The notes under the pieces are model-generated. The model searched no databases. It was not told the DNA's origin and was given only the letters and a program-made list of their open reading frames with translations. Made by a program: the position numbers and the translations under genes. From Collinsella sp944321445 (lineage in GTDB: Bacteria; Actinomycetota; Coriobacteriia; Coriobacteriales; Coriobacteriaceae): a stretch of 42,075 nt of DNA. The stretch lies in the NCBI RefSeq assembly GCF_030371825.1, contig NZ_JAUDDM010000017.1, one strand, 5' to 3'. This document shows positions 23,862 through 38,376 of the stretch, one piece after another; within the stretch, counting starts at the first letter, position 1; each line of letters begins with the position of its first letter.

Positions 23862-23890
23862 CTTGACGCGGCCCGAGCCCCACGCCATAC
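23862..23890 (+). promoter_or_regulatory. Promoter of the rplJ-rplL operon
   Basis: TTGACG, 17-base spacer, CATACT. Predicted RNA start is near 23897, giving a leader of about 215 bases before rplJ. Confidence 0.75.
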
Positions 23891-23894
23891 TACT

Positions 23895-24045
23895 TGAGGT
23901 TCACGCACGAATCCGCTGCCAGAGACAGCCGGTGCGAAGGGCGCAAGCCCAACGCTTAAAGGGGTAACCCGCCAGCCGAGGTGGTCGAGCAGATATGTCT
24001 TCTCGCCCCCGTCGCTCTCTACAGCGCGGGGGTTTTCTTTTCTCA
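23895..24045 (+). ncRNA. Ribosomal protein L10 leader with attenuator-like hairpin
   Basis: The leader contains AGACAGCCGGTGCGAAGGGC and GCCGAGGTGGTCGAGC, which fit the conserved regions of the L10(L12)4-binding leader found ahead of rplJ in many Gram-positive bacteria. At 24006-24041 CCCCCG-T-CGCT pairs with AGCGCGGGGG and is followed by TTTTCTTTT, a terminator-like stem. Binding of L10-L12 to the leader is known to shut down this operon; here it could favour the terminator. Exact ends are uncertain. Confidence 0.75.
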
Positions 24046-24114
24046 AGACATGCCCCCGTCACGTCCTGCACGGGTCCGTGCCCAGAGAAAAGAGAGAAGG
24101 AGGTGTAACCACAT

Positions 24115-24636
24115 ATGCCACAGCAGTACAAAATCGATATGGTCGCAGAGATCGAGTCTCGCATCGAGGAGAACGGCGGCATGTTCGTCGTCAACTACAA
24201 CGGCCTGACCGTTAAGCAGGCCCAGGAGCTGCGTCATCAGCTCCGCGAGACCGGCGCCGTGATGAAGGTCTACAAGAACAACCTCGTCCGCATCGCTCTC
24301 AAGAACCAGGATCAGCCGGATATCGACGAGCTTCTCGTCGGCCCCGTCGCCTACGTGTTCTACGAGAACGAGCCCGTCGAGGCTGCGAAGGCGCTCAAGG
24401 AGTTCGCTACGAAGTCCAAGGGCGTGCTCGAGATCAAGGGCGGTATCTCCGAGGGCAAGGCAGTGACGGCCGAGGAGGTCAACGCCATCGCCGAGCTCCC
24501 CACCAAGGATCAGCTCCTGGGTCAGATCGCCGGCCTCATCTCTGGTTTCGCTCGCGACATCGCTGTTTGCGTCAACGGCGTTTCCAGCGGTCTTGCTCGC
24601 TCGATCCAGCAGGTCTCCGAGCAGAAGGCGGCCTAA
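24115..24636 (+). CDS. rplJ: 50S ribosomal protein L10
   Basis: 173 residues, ATG 24115 after AAGGAGGTG. Typical L10: GGMFVVNYNGLTVKQAQELR near the N terminus, MKVYKNNLVRIAL, a middle domain, and a C-terminal helix that carries L7/L12 dimers (LLGQIAGLISGFAR onward). It forms the base of the ribosomal stalk and is the likely autorepressor acting on the upstream leader. rplK and rplA, the usual upstream neighbours, are absent; an aminotransferase gene precedes the leader. Confidence 0.96.
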   Translation: MPQQYKIDMVAEIESRIEENGGMFVVNYNGLTVKQAQELRHQLRETGAVMKVYKNNLVRIALKNQDQPDIDELLVGPVAYVFYENEPVEAAKALKEFATKSKGVLEIKGGISEGKAVTAEEVNAIAELPTKDQLLGQIAGLISGFARDIAVCVNGVSSGLARSIQQVSEQKAA

Positions 24637-24737
24637 GGTTGCCTGCCCGCGGCGCACAAGCCGCATAACCGGCGCATCCGCGCCTGCACAGATAAGATCT
24701 CCCTGCATACGCAGGGAAACCGAAAGGATTGCTTAAA

Positions 24738-25118
24738 ATGGCTAAGCTTACCACCGATGAGATCATCGAGGCTCTGAAGGAAATGACCCTGCTCGAGGCT
24801 TCCGAGCTCGTCAAGGCTATCGAGGACACCTTCGGCGTGTCCGCCGCTGCTCCGGCTGCCGTCGTGGCCGCCCCTGCTGCCGGCGCTGGCGCTGCCGAGG
24901 AGGAGAAGACCGAGTTTGACGTCGTGCTCGAGGGCTTCGGCGACAACAAGATCCAGGTCATCAAGGTCGTCCGTGAGCTCACTTCCCTCGGCCTCAAGGA
25001 GGCCAAGGAGGTCGTCGAGGGCGCTCCCAAGGCCGTTCTCGAGGGTGTCAAGAAGGAGGACGCCGAGGCTGCCAAGGAGAAGCTCGAGGCTGCTGGCGCT
25101 GCCGTCTCCCTCAAGTAA
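24738..25118 (+). CDS. rplL: 50S ribosomal protein L7/L12
   Basis: 126 residues from ATG 24738; the in-frame TTG three codons earlier is unlikely. N-terminal dimerisation helices (MAKLTTDEIIEALKEMTLLE), an Ala-rich hinge (about residues 35-55), and the conserved C-terminal domain (EKTEFDVVLEGFGDNKIQVI; VRELTSLGLKEAKEVVEGAP). It recruits translation factors to the ribosome. A terminator follows, so in contrast to most bacteria transcription does not simply run on into rpoB. Confidence 0.96.
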   Translation: MAKLTTDEIIEALKEMTLLEASELVKAIEDTFGVSAAAPAAVVAAPAAGAGAAEEEKTEFDVVLEGFGDNKIQVIKVVRELTSLGLKEAKEVVEGAPKAVLEGVKKEDAEAAKEKLEAAGAAVSLK

Positions 25119-25172
25119 CTTCTGGCAGGCTTCACGCCTGCTCGATACGGCAGCATGATCGCTGCCGACTCG

Positions 25173-25205
25173 AAAGGGACCCGGGTATCCGGGTCCCTTT
25201 CTTTG
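25173..25205 (+). terminator. Terminator after rplL
   Basis: AAAGGGACCCGG and CCGGGTCCCTTT form a perfect 12-bp stem with the loop GTAT, followed by CTTTG. Confidence 0.85.
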
Positions 25206-25469
25206 TGAATCGGCCTTGCGCGCCCTGTTCTGTGAACCTGTGAGCGGTTGAATATAAGGGCCGGCCGGTAGGCGGCCGCGCAATCATATGACAATCCCTT
25301 GATATTTCAGTTGTATCTGCGCTTTTCCCACGCAATTTAGCAGGACGCGTTCGCAGAGTAAGGCGCTTTGGGGTACCCTGCTGGGTTAGTGAGATTCGGC
25401 GCGGTACGTCCGTGCCGTTTGGGATATGCGGGCATGCGCCCGCGCCTGTGAAAGGATAAGACGCCAACT
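25206..25469 (+). other. Gap between rplL terminator and galU
   Basis: 264 bases with no ORF or RNA I recognise. It should hold the galU promoter; I see no convincing -35/-10 pair. GTTCTGTGAAC near 25229 is a small palindrome of unknown meaning. Confidence 0.4.
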
Positions 25470-26375
25470 ATGAAGGCCATCATCCCTGCTGCCGGTCTGG
25501 GCACGCGTTTTCTGCCCTCGACCAAGTGCACCCCCAAGGAGATGCTTCCGGTTCTCGACAAGCCGGTCATCCAGTACGTTGTTGAGGAGGCGCTCGAGCC
25601 CGAGGAGGTCGACGATGTCATCATCGTCACCTCGCCCGGCAAGCCCGAGCTGCTGAGCTACTTCCAGCCCGACCGTTCGCTGGAGGGCCTGCTGCGCGAG
25701 CGCGGCAAGGCCGCCTATGCCGACGCCGTCGCCAATGCGGGCAGCATGCCGGTCGACTTCCGGTACCAGTACGAGCCCCGCGGCCTGGGTCATGCCATTC
25801 GCTCTGCCTCCGACGCCGTCGCCGGCGAGAGCTTCCTGGTCCTGCTGGGCGATTACGTCGTCCCGGCCCGTGACATCTGCACGAAGATGATGGAGGTCTC
25901 GCAGGCACACGCCGGCGCTTCCGTCATCGCGGTCGCGCCCTGCTCGCCCGAGGAGGTCAGCCGCTACGGCGTTATCGCCGGTGAGCGCGTGGGCACCGTT
26001 CCGGGTTCCGGCGAGCCCGCCGACGATGAGCCCGGTGCCGTGTGGCGCGTCTCGGGTCTCGTGGAGAAGCCGTCTGTGGAGGATGCCCCCTCCAATCTCT
26101 ATATCGTGGGCCGCTACCTGCTGAGCCCGCTCGTGATGGATCTTCTGGGTGACCAGGAGCCGGGCAAGGGCGGCGAGATCCAGCTCACCGACGCCATGGC
26201 GCGCAGCCTTGAGCGCGAGGCCATGTACGCCGTGGTCATCGATCCGCTTGCCGGCTACGACACCGGCACGCCGTCGGGCTGGATGGCCACGAATGCCCTT
26301 ATGGCCGCCGAGGATCCGCGCTTCCGTGACGCCTTCTGGGAGGCCATCGACGAGCGCGGCGGTCTCAAGCGCTAG
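25470..26375 (+). CDS. galU: UTP-glucose-1-phosphate uridylyltransferase
   Basis: 301 residues, ATG 25470 after GAAAGGA. Nucleotidyltransferase signature AAGLGTRFLPSTKCTPKEML, the Lys of PVLDKPVIQYVVEEA, EPRGLGHAI, VLLGDYVV where the usual form is LLGDD, VEKPS and a late YDTGTPSGW. It makes UDP-glucose from UTP and glucose-1-phosphate for cell-envelope sugars. One unusual point is LLGDYV in place of the typical LLGDDI near the metal site. The gene sits where rpoB normally follows rplL. Confidence 0.93.
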   Translation: MKAIIPAAGLGTRFLPSTKCTPKEMLPVLDKPVIQYVVEEALEPEEVDDVIIVTSPGKPELLSYFQPDRSLEGLLRERGKAAYADAVANAGSMPVDFRYQYEPRGLGHAIRSASDAVAGESFLVLLGDYVVPARDICTKMMEVSQAHAGASVIAVAPCSPEEVSRYGVIAGERVGTVPGSGEPADDEPGAVWRVSGLVEKPSVEDAPSNLYIVGRYLLSPLVMDLLGDQEPGKGGEIQLTDAMARSLEREAMYAVVIDPLAGYDTGTPSGWMATNALMAAEDPRFRDAFWEAIDERGGLKR

Positions 26376-26400
26376 CGCATCGCAACATAATCGGTTTTGA

Positions 26401-26424
26401 GTGGGGCCGCATACGCGGCCCCAC
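26401..26424 (+). terminator. Hairpin after galU
   Basis: GTGGGGCCGC-ATAC-GCGGCCCCAC, a perfect 10-bp stem 25 bases after the galU stop. The T-run downstream is short, so it is a probable terminator only. Confidence 0.55.
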
Positions 26425-26437
26425 TGCCGTTTGCGCA

Positions 26438-26600
26438 GGATTAACTTCTCGCGAAGCAGTTGTGTATGGGTTTTGGGCGCCATGCCGAGTAGGCGGCGAG
26501 ATGGACGCTCGATTTACCTGCGGATTCGTTTTGCTAACGAACGTCGCTGCTTTGCCGGTCGTCTAAAACCCATACACAACTGCTTCGTGAAACGTTATGG
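26438..26600. repeat. Foldback repeat A
   Basis: A 22-bp perfect inverted repeat, 26453-26474 (GAAGCAGTTGTGTATGGG...) and 26565-26586, encloses about 90 bases. The left edge GGATTAACTTCT also pairs with the far end of repeat B (AGAAGTTAATCC). The interior shares TTTTGGGCG...GAGTAG with repeat B, so the two are diverged copies. No ORF. It resembles a miniature inverted-repeat element or a long intergenic hairpin. Confidence 0.75.
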
Positions 26601-26618
26601 ACTCCTATCCCTTGCCTG

Positions 26619-26780
26619 GATTAACGTTTTACGAAGACCTCGTGTGCATGTTTTTGGGCGTTCGCTGAGTAGACAGCGCTGTTGGGTTCGAAAACCCTCA
26701 GGTAGATCGAGTGGTCATTTTGCGGTCTACTCCACGTGTCCGGAAAAACGTGCACACGAGGTCTTCGTAAGAAGTTAATC
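26619..26780. repeat. Foldback repeat B
   Basis: Arms at 26631-26655 (ACGAAGACCTCGTGTGCATG...) and 26744-26768 match in 24 of 25 positions. The left edge GGATTAACGTTTTACGAAG mirrors the right edge of repeat A (CTTCGTGAAACGTTA). Interior related to repeat A. It lies in the gap between convergent galU and the Schlafen/AlbA_2 gene. Confidence 0.75.
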
Positions 26781-26830
26781 CAGGCAAAACGCTGGTGCGG
26801 ACGGGAGAAAACGGGCTCGATCTGCTTGAT

Positions 26831-28087
26831 TCAGCGCGCCGCACCGTGGGCGGTTCGCAGCAGGGCGTCAACCAGGGCGTTGTCGCGTTCGTCGGGGGAT
26901 CCCAGCGGCAGGCCGCATGCCTCGAAAAAGTGGCTGCCGGCAAACTGGCGGGCGCGGAACGAATCGTGCGCGCCGTCATCCAGGTAGCGCACGCGCGAGA
27001 GGCAGTCGGTGGTGGCGCAGAACAGCGGACCGCGCTCGCGTACGTAGTCCAGGTAGAGGGGCTCGTCGCTCCACAAGATGACGCCGGCAAGGTTTTCGAG
27101 CTCATAGGCGACGGCGTACTGCTGCCAGGGGATGCCGCGGGCGCGCACGTAGCGATCGAGAATCGAGGCCATGCGCGTCACACGGGCAAGCGTGTCCTGC
27201 GCGCTCATGATGCGAGGAGATCCGGGAACACCGACCATTGCGGTATCGATTCCCAAGTCGCAAATGGCCTGGTCGTAGCGTTCCGCTTCGACCAGAACGA
27301 CGGGGACGGACAGCTTGATCGATTCGTCGCCGAACAGCTCGATGGTCGAGTGGGGCGTGCGCGGGTCGTCGCGCGCAGGCACGCTGAAGATGAGCGAATC
27401 GTGCGCATGGTGCACGCGGCAGGCGAGCCGCTGACGGCGAAAGGCGCCGCGCATGGCGGCGGCGTGCGCATTGAGCTCCGCACGTGTTGGCGGCTCCGCG
27501 GAACGCCTGCCCATGCGAAAGACGTACAGGTTGAACAGCGGCAGGTTATCGGCGGCGAAAAACACGGTGCGGCGGCAGAACTCCCGTACCTCGAGGCGCC
27601 TGCGCGTCGCCTTGCCGTACAGCTCGACGAGCGCCGAGCTCGCTGCCGGTCCCGACGTGGAGCCTTCGCGCACGTCGACCACGCCGTCTGCCACGTAGGG
27701 CGGAAAGTCACCCTCGAGCACCTGCACCACGATGACGCCCTCGTCGGGGGTGTCGGGCCGGGTGAGAAAGCGCACGTCGATACGAGGGGCAGGGGAGATG
27801 TGCCGGCGGCAGAGCTCGCCGATGATCTGACTGTAGTCGGCACCCAGGCGCGGAACGGGGCAGATCGACTTGTCGTCGTCGGCGATGCCGATAACGAGCC
27901 AGCCGCCCGCGGAGTTCGCAAACGACGCGATGATCTTGGGGAGCTTTTTCTGAACGGTGGGGGAGAGGCTGCGCTTGAACTCCAGAACATAGCCCTCTTC
28001 GAGGTCTTTGAGTTGTTCCAGGTCGTCGTAGGTAACGTCAACCAACGCTTTGGGGCTTCCCTGCGCATCTTTGAACGGGCTGAACAT
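26831..28087 (-). CDS. Schlafen/AlbA_2-type ATP-binding or nucleic-acid-binding protein
   Basis: 418 residues from ATG 28087 (GAAAGG nine bases upstream); the open frame extends further but without a ribosome site. The N-terminal AlbA_2 (Schlafen group) domain reads YVLEFKRSLSP, KIIASFANSAGGWLVIGIAD and ICPVPRLG. The remaining 250 residues show no family I know; DLGIDTAMVG and CRRTVFFAADNLPLFNLYVF are conserved-looking segments. AlbA_2 proteins are found as regulators and in anti-phage or DNA-damage settings. A second TATACT (28122-28117) lies close to the start, and an upstream promoter holds an exact LexA-like box. The gene is divergent from rpoB. Confidence 0.8.
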   Translation of the reverse strand: MFSPFKDAQGSPKALVDVTYDDLEQLKDLEEGYVLEFKRSLSPTVQKKLPKIIASFANSAGGWLVIGIADDDKSICPVPRLGADYSQIIGELCRRHISPAPRIDVRFLTRPDTPDEGVIVVQVLEGDFPPYVADGVVDVREGSTSGPAASSALVELYGKATRRRLEVREFCRRTVFFAADNLPLFNLYVFRMGRRSAEPPTRAELNAHAAAMRGAFRRQRLACRVHHAHDSLIFSVPARDDPRTPHSTIELFGDESIKLSVPVVLVEAERYDQAICDLGIDTAMVGVPGSPRIMSAQDTLARVTRMASILDRYVRARGIPWQQYAVAYELENLAGVILWSDEPLYLDYVRERGPLFCATTDCLSRVRYLDDGAHDSFRARQFAGSHFFEACGLPLGSPDERDNALVDALLRTAHGAAR

Positions 28088-28208
28088 ACGCGCCGCCTTT
28101 CTCGCACCTTGTGCGCAGTATACCCAGCTCAAGGCGAAGATCGATGGCGTTGTCCCTTTTCCCGTCCGCCGTACGCCGACGCCGGTGGGCCATCCACACA
28201 AAACCCAT

Positions 28209-28251
28209 GAACACATGTTCGGTTTGATAGCATCTACCAGCATGTTTGCAA
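28209..28251 (-). promoter_or_regulatory. LexA-like box over a promoter of the AlbA_2 gene
   Basis: On the minus strand TTGCAA (28251-28246), a 16-base spacer and TATCAA (28229-28224) form a fair promoter. Three bases later is CGAACATGTGTTC, containing an exact GAAC-N4-GTTC pair (28220-28209), over the expected RNA start. Same base pattern as the boxes at 12824 and 21784. Confidence 0.55.
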
Positions 28252-28298
28252 CAAAAGAATTTTGCTACCCCAAATGCGGCAACGAGTCAAGACTTTTC

Positions 28299-28326
28299 TT
28301 GCCGAACGGAACGTGCCTGCTAAACT
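28299..28326 (+). promoter_or_regulatory. Promoter of rpoB-rpoC
   Basis: TTGCCG, 16-base spacer, TAAACT; the predicted start leaves about 80 bases of leader before GTG 28412. I see no attenuator in the leader. Confidence 0.65.
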
Positions 28327-28411
28327 AATAGGTTGCGATAACTGGCAGAAGTCTGCGCACACCGCGCCTTCCGCCGACCACCCGTTTTTCCCGCGAAGGA
28401 GGAAACACCTG

Positions 28412-31909
<3,498 letters not shown>

Positions 31910-31915
31910 CTGACT

Positions 31916-36388
<4,473 letters not shown>

Positions 36389-36414
36389 CCTCGCGCTCCC
36401 GTAGGTAATCCTGC

Positions 36415-36447
36415 AAGCCCGTCTCCCTTAGGGGAGGCGGGCTTTTT
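36415..36447 (+). terminator. Terminator after rpoC
   Basis: AAGCCCGTCTCCC and GGGAGGCGGGCTT form a 13-bp stem with a short loop, followed by TTTTT. Confidence 0.9.
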
Positions 36448-36466
36448 GCTTTGTGGCCGGCGGCGG

Positions 36467-36643
36467 ATGGCGGCGGCCGCCGCCGTGCGAGCCTACTGCT
36501 TCTACGTTCCGCTCGATTTCGACCTGGAGGGGCAGGATCGCTTCGCCTGCATCGGCATCCGCATGATCCGTGCGGTCGTGGGCCATATGGAGTACCAGAA
36601 CGCCGTCGGCCTGAACAACCTCGTCTTCACCCTGCCGGCCTAG
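36467..36643 (+). CDS. Short ORF of unknown status
   Basis: 58 codons (MAAAAAVRAYC...). The second half (PLDFDLEGQDRFACIGIRMI; LNNLVFTLPA) has protein-like composition, but there is no clear ribosome site and no family I know. It lies between the rpoC terminator and the terminator of the convergent gene. It may be a gene remnant or chance. Confidence 0.25.
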   Translation: MAAAAAVRAYCFYVPLDFDLEGQDRFACIGIRMIRAVVGHMEYQNAVGLNNLVFTLPA

Positions 36644-36679
36644 GTGCCCGAAGGTTATGGGCGCGGCGGGACGGGCGCA

Positions 36680-36712
36680 CAAAAAACGGGACGGCCGCGA
36701 AGGCCGTCCCGT
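36680..36712 (-). terminator. Terminator of the NifX-like gene
   Basis: ACGGGACGGCC and GGCCGTCCCGT form a perfect 11-bp stem with a 5-base loop; on the minus strand it runs into TTTTTT. Confidence 0.85.
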
Positions 36713-36738
36713 GTGACGAGTCGATGGGGGAGCGCTGC

Positions 36739-37101
36739 CTAGTGCCTGCAAGCGGCGTTGGGGTCCATGGGCTCCACCTCGCCCGCGAGGAACTTCTTCA
36801 GCACGTCGCCGGCGATGGGGGTGACGCGCTCGGCGTAAACAGCCACGCCACCTGCGGTGAAGCGGCTGTAGGGCGGCATGCCCATGCCGGTGGCGATGAT
36901 GGCGTCGATATTCTGGTCGAGCGCATGCTGGATCACGCCGCCGCAACCGCACTCGTCGTGCTCGACGTTCTTGACGGACTCGACGGCGGTAACCTCGCCG
37001 TTTTCGACGGTAGCGATGGTGAAGTACGCAGCGTGGCCAAAGTGGCCGGAGCGGGGAGCGTCGAGGCCCTGGTCGGTCTCGACGGGGATGGCGATCCTCA
37101 T
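36739..37101 (-). CDS. Dinitrogenase iron-molybdenum cofactor family (NifX/NifB-C-like) protein
   Basis: 120 residues. MRIAIPVE at the start, RSGHFGHAAYFTI, a short Cys pair (DECGCGGVI), and IDAIIATGMGMPPYSRF followed by GVAVYAE are typical of the small NifX/NifB C-terminal domain that binds metal clusters. In non-nitrogen-fixing anaerobes such proteins occur with Mrp/ParA ATPases and may handle Fe-S or other metal cofactors. Here it stands alone, with its own -10 (TATAAT, 37148-37143) and terminator. The Cys and final His (ACRH) could be ligands. The cofactor is unknown. Confidence 0.88.
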   Translation of the reverse strand: MRIAIPVETDQGLDAPRSGHFGHAAYFTIATVENGEVTAVESVKNVEHDECGCGGVIQHALDQNIDAIIATGMGMPPYSRFTAGGVAVYAERVTPIAGDVLKKFLAGEVEPMDPNAACRH

Positions 37102-37142
37102 GGATGCATTCCTCCAATATATAGAACCATTCGAACGCGCCC

Positions 37143-37148
37143 ATTATA
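37143..37148 (-). promoter_or_regulatory. -10 box of the NifX-like gene
   Basis: Perfect TATAAT on the minus strand, 42 bases before the start codon; no good -35 is visible. Confidence 0.4.
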
Positions 37149-37180
37149 ACCCGCACTCCTAAGGTGCCTAGAGAAAGACG

Positions 37181-37240
37181 AAAAGAGACCCGCCCCCTTC
37201 TTGTCGACACCTGTCGACAAGAAGGGGGCGGGTCTCTTTT
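37181..37240. repeat. 29-bp perfect hairpin between divergent genes
   Basis: AAAAGAGACCCGCC...GACA (37181-37209) is exactly complementary to 37212-37240 with a 2-base loop (CC). The A-run on the left and the T-run on the right make it terminator-like on both strands. It contains two GTCGAC sites. It lies between the two divergent promoters, where no terminator is expected. Confidence 0.85.
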
Positions 37241-37298
37241 TGTATGGAGATTTGACGGAATGGAGACGAATTTAGGATACGCCCGGACGCGTGGTCTG

Positions 37299-37327
37299 TT
37301 GACACTGCAGCCACGCGCGCGTATTCT
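37299..37327 (+). promoter_or_regulatory. Promoter of the rpsL operon
   Basis: Consensus TTGACA, 17-base spacer, TATTCT. The leader to the TTG start at 37422 is about 88 bases. Confidence 0.8.
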
Positions 37328-37421
37328 TGCGAACTGCGTGTTTCGAAGGTGGATGCTGACGCCTCGATTCAAGCCGTTGCACTAAGTATAAAGCTGGAAT
37401 CATCACGAGAAGGAGTACGCT

Positions 37422-37799
37422 TTGCCTACTATTAACCAGCTGGTTCGTCAGGGCCGCAAGTCCAAGCCGGCCAAGTCCAAGAACGCCGCCCTGCAGCACA
37501 ACTCTCAGAAGCGCGGCGTGTGCACCCGCGTGTTCACCACGTCCCCCAAGAAGCCGAACTCGGCTCTTCGTAAGGTCGCCCGTGTGCGCCTGGTCAACGG
37601 TATCGAGGTCACCGCTTACATCCCCGGTGAGGGCCACAACCTGCAGGAGCACTCCATCGTGCTCGTCCGCGGCGGCCGTGTTCGCGACCTCCCTGGTGTT
37701 CGTTACAAGATCATCCGCGGCGCTTACGACTGCGCTCCGGTGAACAACCGCATGAAGGCTCGCTCCCGCTACGGCGCCAAGCGTCCTAAGCAGAAGTAA
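37422..37799 (+). CDS. rpsL: 30S ribosomal protein S12
   Basis: 125 residues from TTG 37422 behind AGAAGGAG; no ATG fits the family N terminus (PTINQLVRQGR). S12 blocks: TTSPKKPNSALRKVARVRL, EGHNLQEHSIVLVRGGRVRD and LPGVRYKIIRGAYD. S12 sits at the decoding centre. The lysine equivalent to E. coli K43 is present, but the position equivalent to K88 (GGRVKDLPG) is Arg, a change that gives streptomycin resistance in other bacteria. First gene of rpsL-rpsG-fusA-rpsJ. Confidence 0.97.
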   Translation: MPTINQLVRQGRKSKPAKSKNAALQHNSQKRGVCTRVFTTSPKKPNSALRKVARVRLVNGIEVTAYIPGEGHNLQEHSIVLVRGGRVRDLPGVRYKIIRGAYDCAPVNNRMKARSRYGAKRPKQK

Positions 37800-37880
37800 G
37801 TAACCCCGTAACGAAAACGCTTTACGCGTCCGCGGCATAAACGCGCCGCGCACGCGCATCTACATCAGAGGAGATAAACC

Positions 37881-38354
37881 ATGCCTCGTCGCAAGACTAA
37901 GAATCTTCACCGCGAGATCCAGCCGGATTCCGTGTACAACAACCGCCTGGTGACCCAGCTCATCAACAAGATCCTCCTTGACGGCAAGAAGGCCACCGCC
38001 GAGCGCATCGTCTACAGCGCGTTCGACATGGTTGCCGCCAAGTCCGAGCAGGACGCCCTGGCCGTCTTCAAGAAGGCCATGGACAACGTCCGCCCGACCC
38101 TCGAGGTCAAGCCCAAGCGCGTCGGTGGCGCCACCTATCAGGTCCCCATGGAGGTCAACTCCCGTCGCGCCACGCAGCTGGCCATTCGCTGGATGGTCAA
38201 CTTCGCTCGCGCTCGCAAGGAGAAGACCATGGCCGAGCGTCTGGCCAACGAGATCCTCGACGCCTCCAACGGCGTGGGCGCTTCCGTGAAGCGTCGCGAG
38301 GACGTGTTCAAGATGGCCGAGGCCAACCGCGCCTTCTCGCACTACCGCTGGTAA
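37881..38354 (+). CDS. rpsG: 30S ribosomal protein S7
   Basis: 157 residues, ATG 37881 after GAGGAG. Standard S7: MPRRKTKNLHREIQPDSVYN, LINKILLDGKKATAERIVY, VGGATYQVPMEV, RATQLAIRWMVNFARARKEK and MAEANRAFSHYRW. It nucleates assembly of the 30S head and in E. coli represses its operon. Follows rpsL by 81 bases and precedes fusA by 22. Confidence 0.97.
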   Translation: MPRRKTKNLHREIQPDSVYNNRLVTQLINKILLDGKKATAERIVYSAFDMVAAKSEQDALAVFKKAMDNVRPTLEVKPKRVGGATYQVPMEVNSRRATQLAIRWMVNFARARKEKTMAERLANEILDASNGVGASVKRREDVFKMAEANRAFSHYRW

Positions 38355-38376
38355 ACCCCAGGAAGGATAGATTCTC

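Noticed and set aside
25206..25469. tRNA or riboswitch in the gap before galU
   Set aside because: No cloverleaf, T-loop or known aptamer core could be found.
36428..37372. Long minus-strand extension around the NifX-like gene
   Set aside because: The real gene is the 120-residue frame with a ribosome site, -10 and terminator; the longer frame is out of phase with it and crosses the hairpins.
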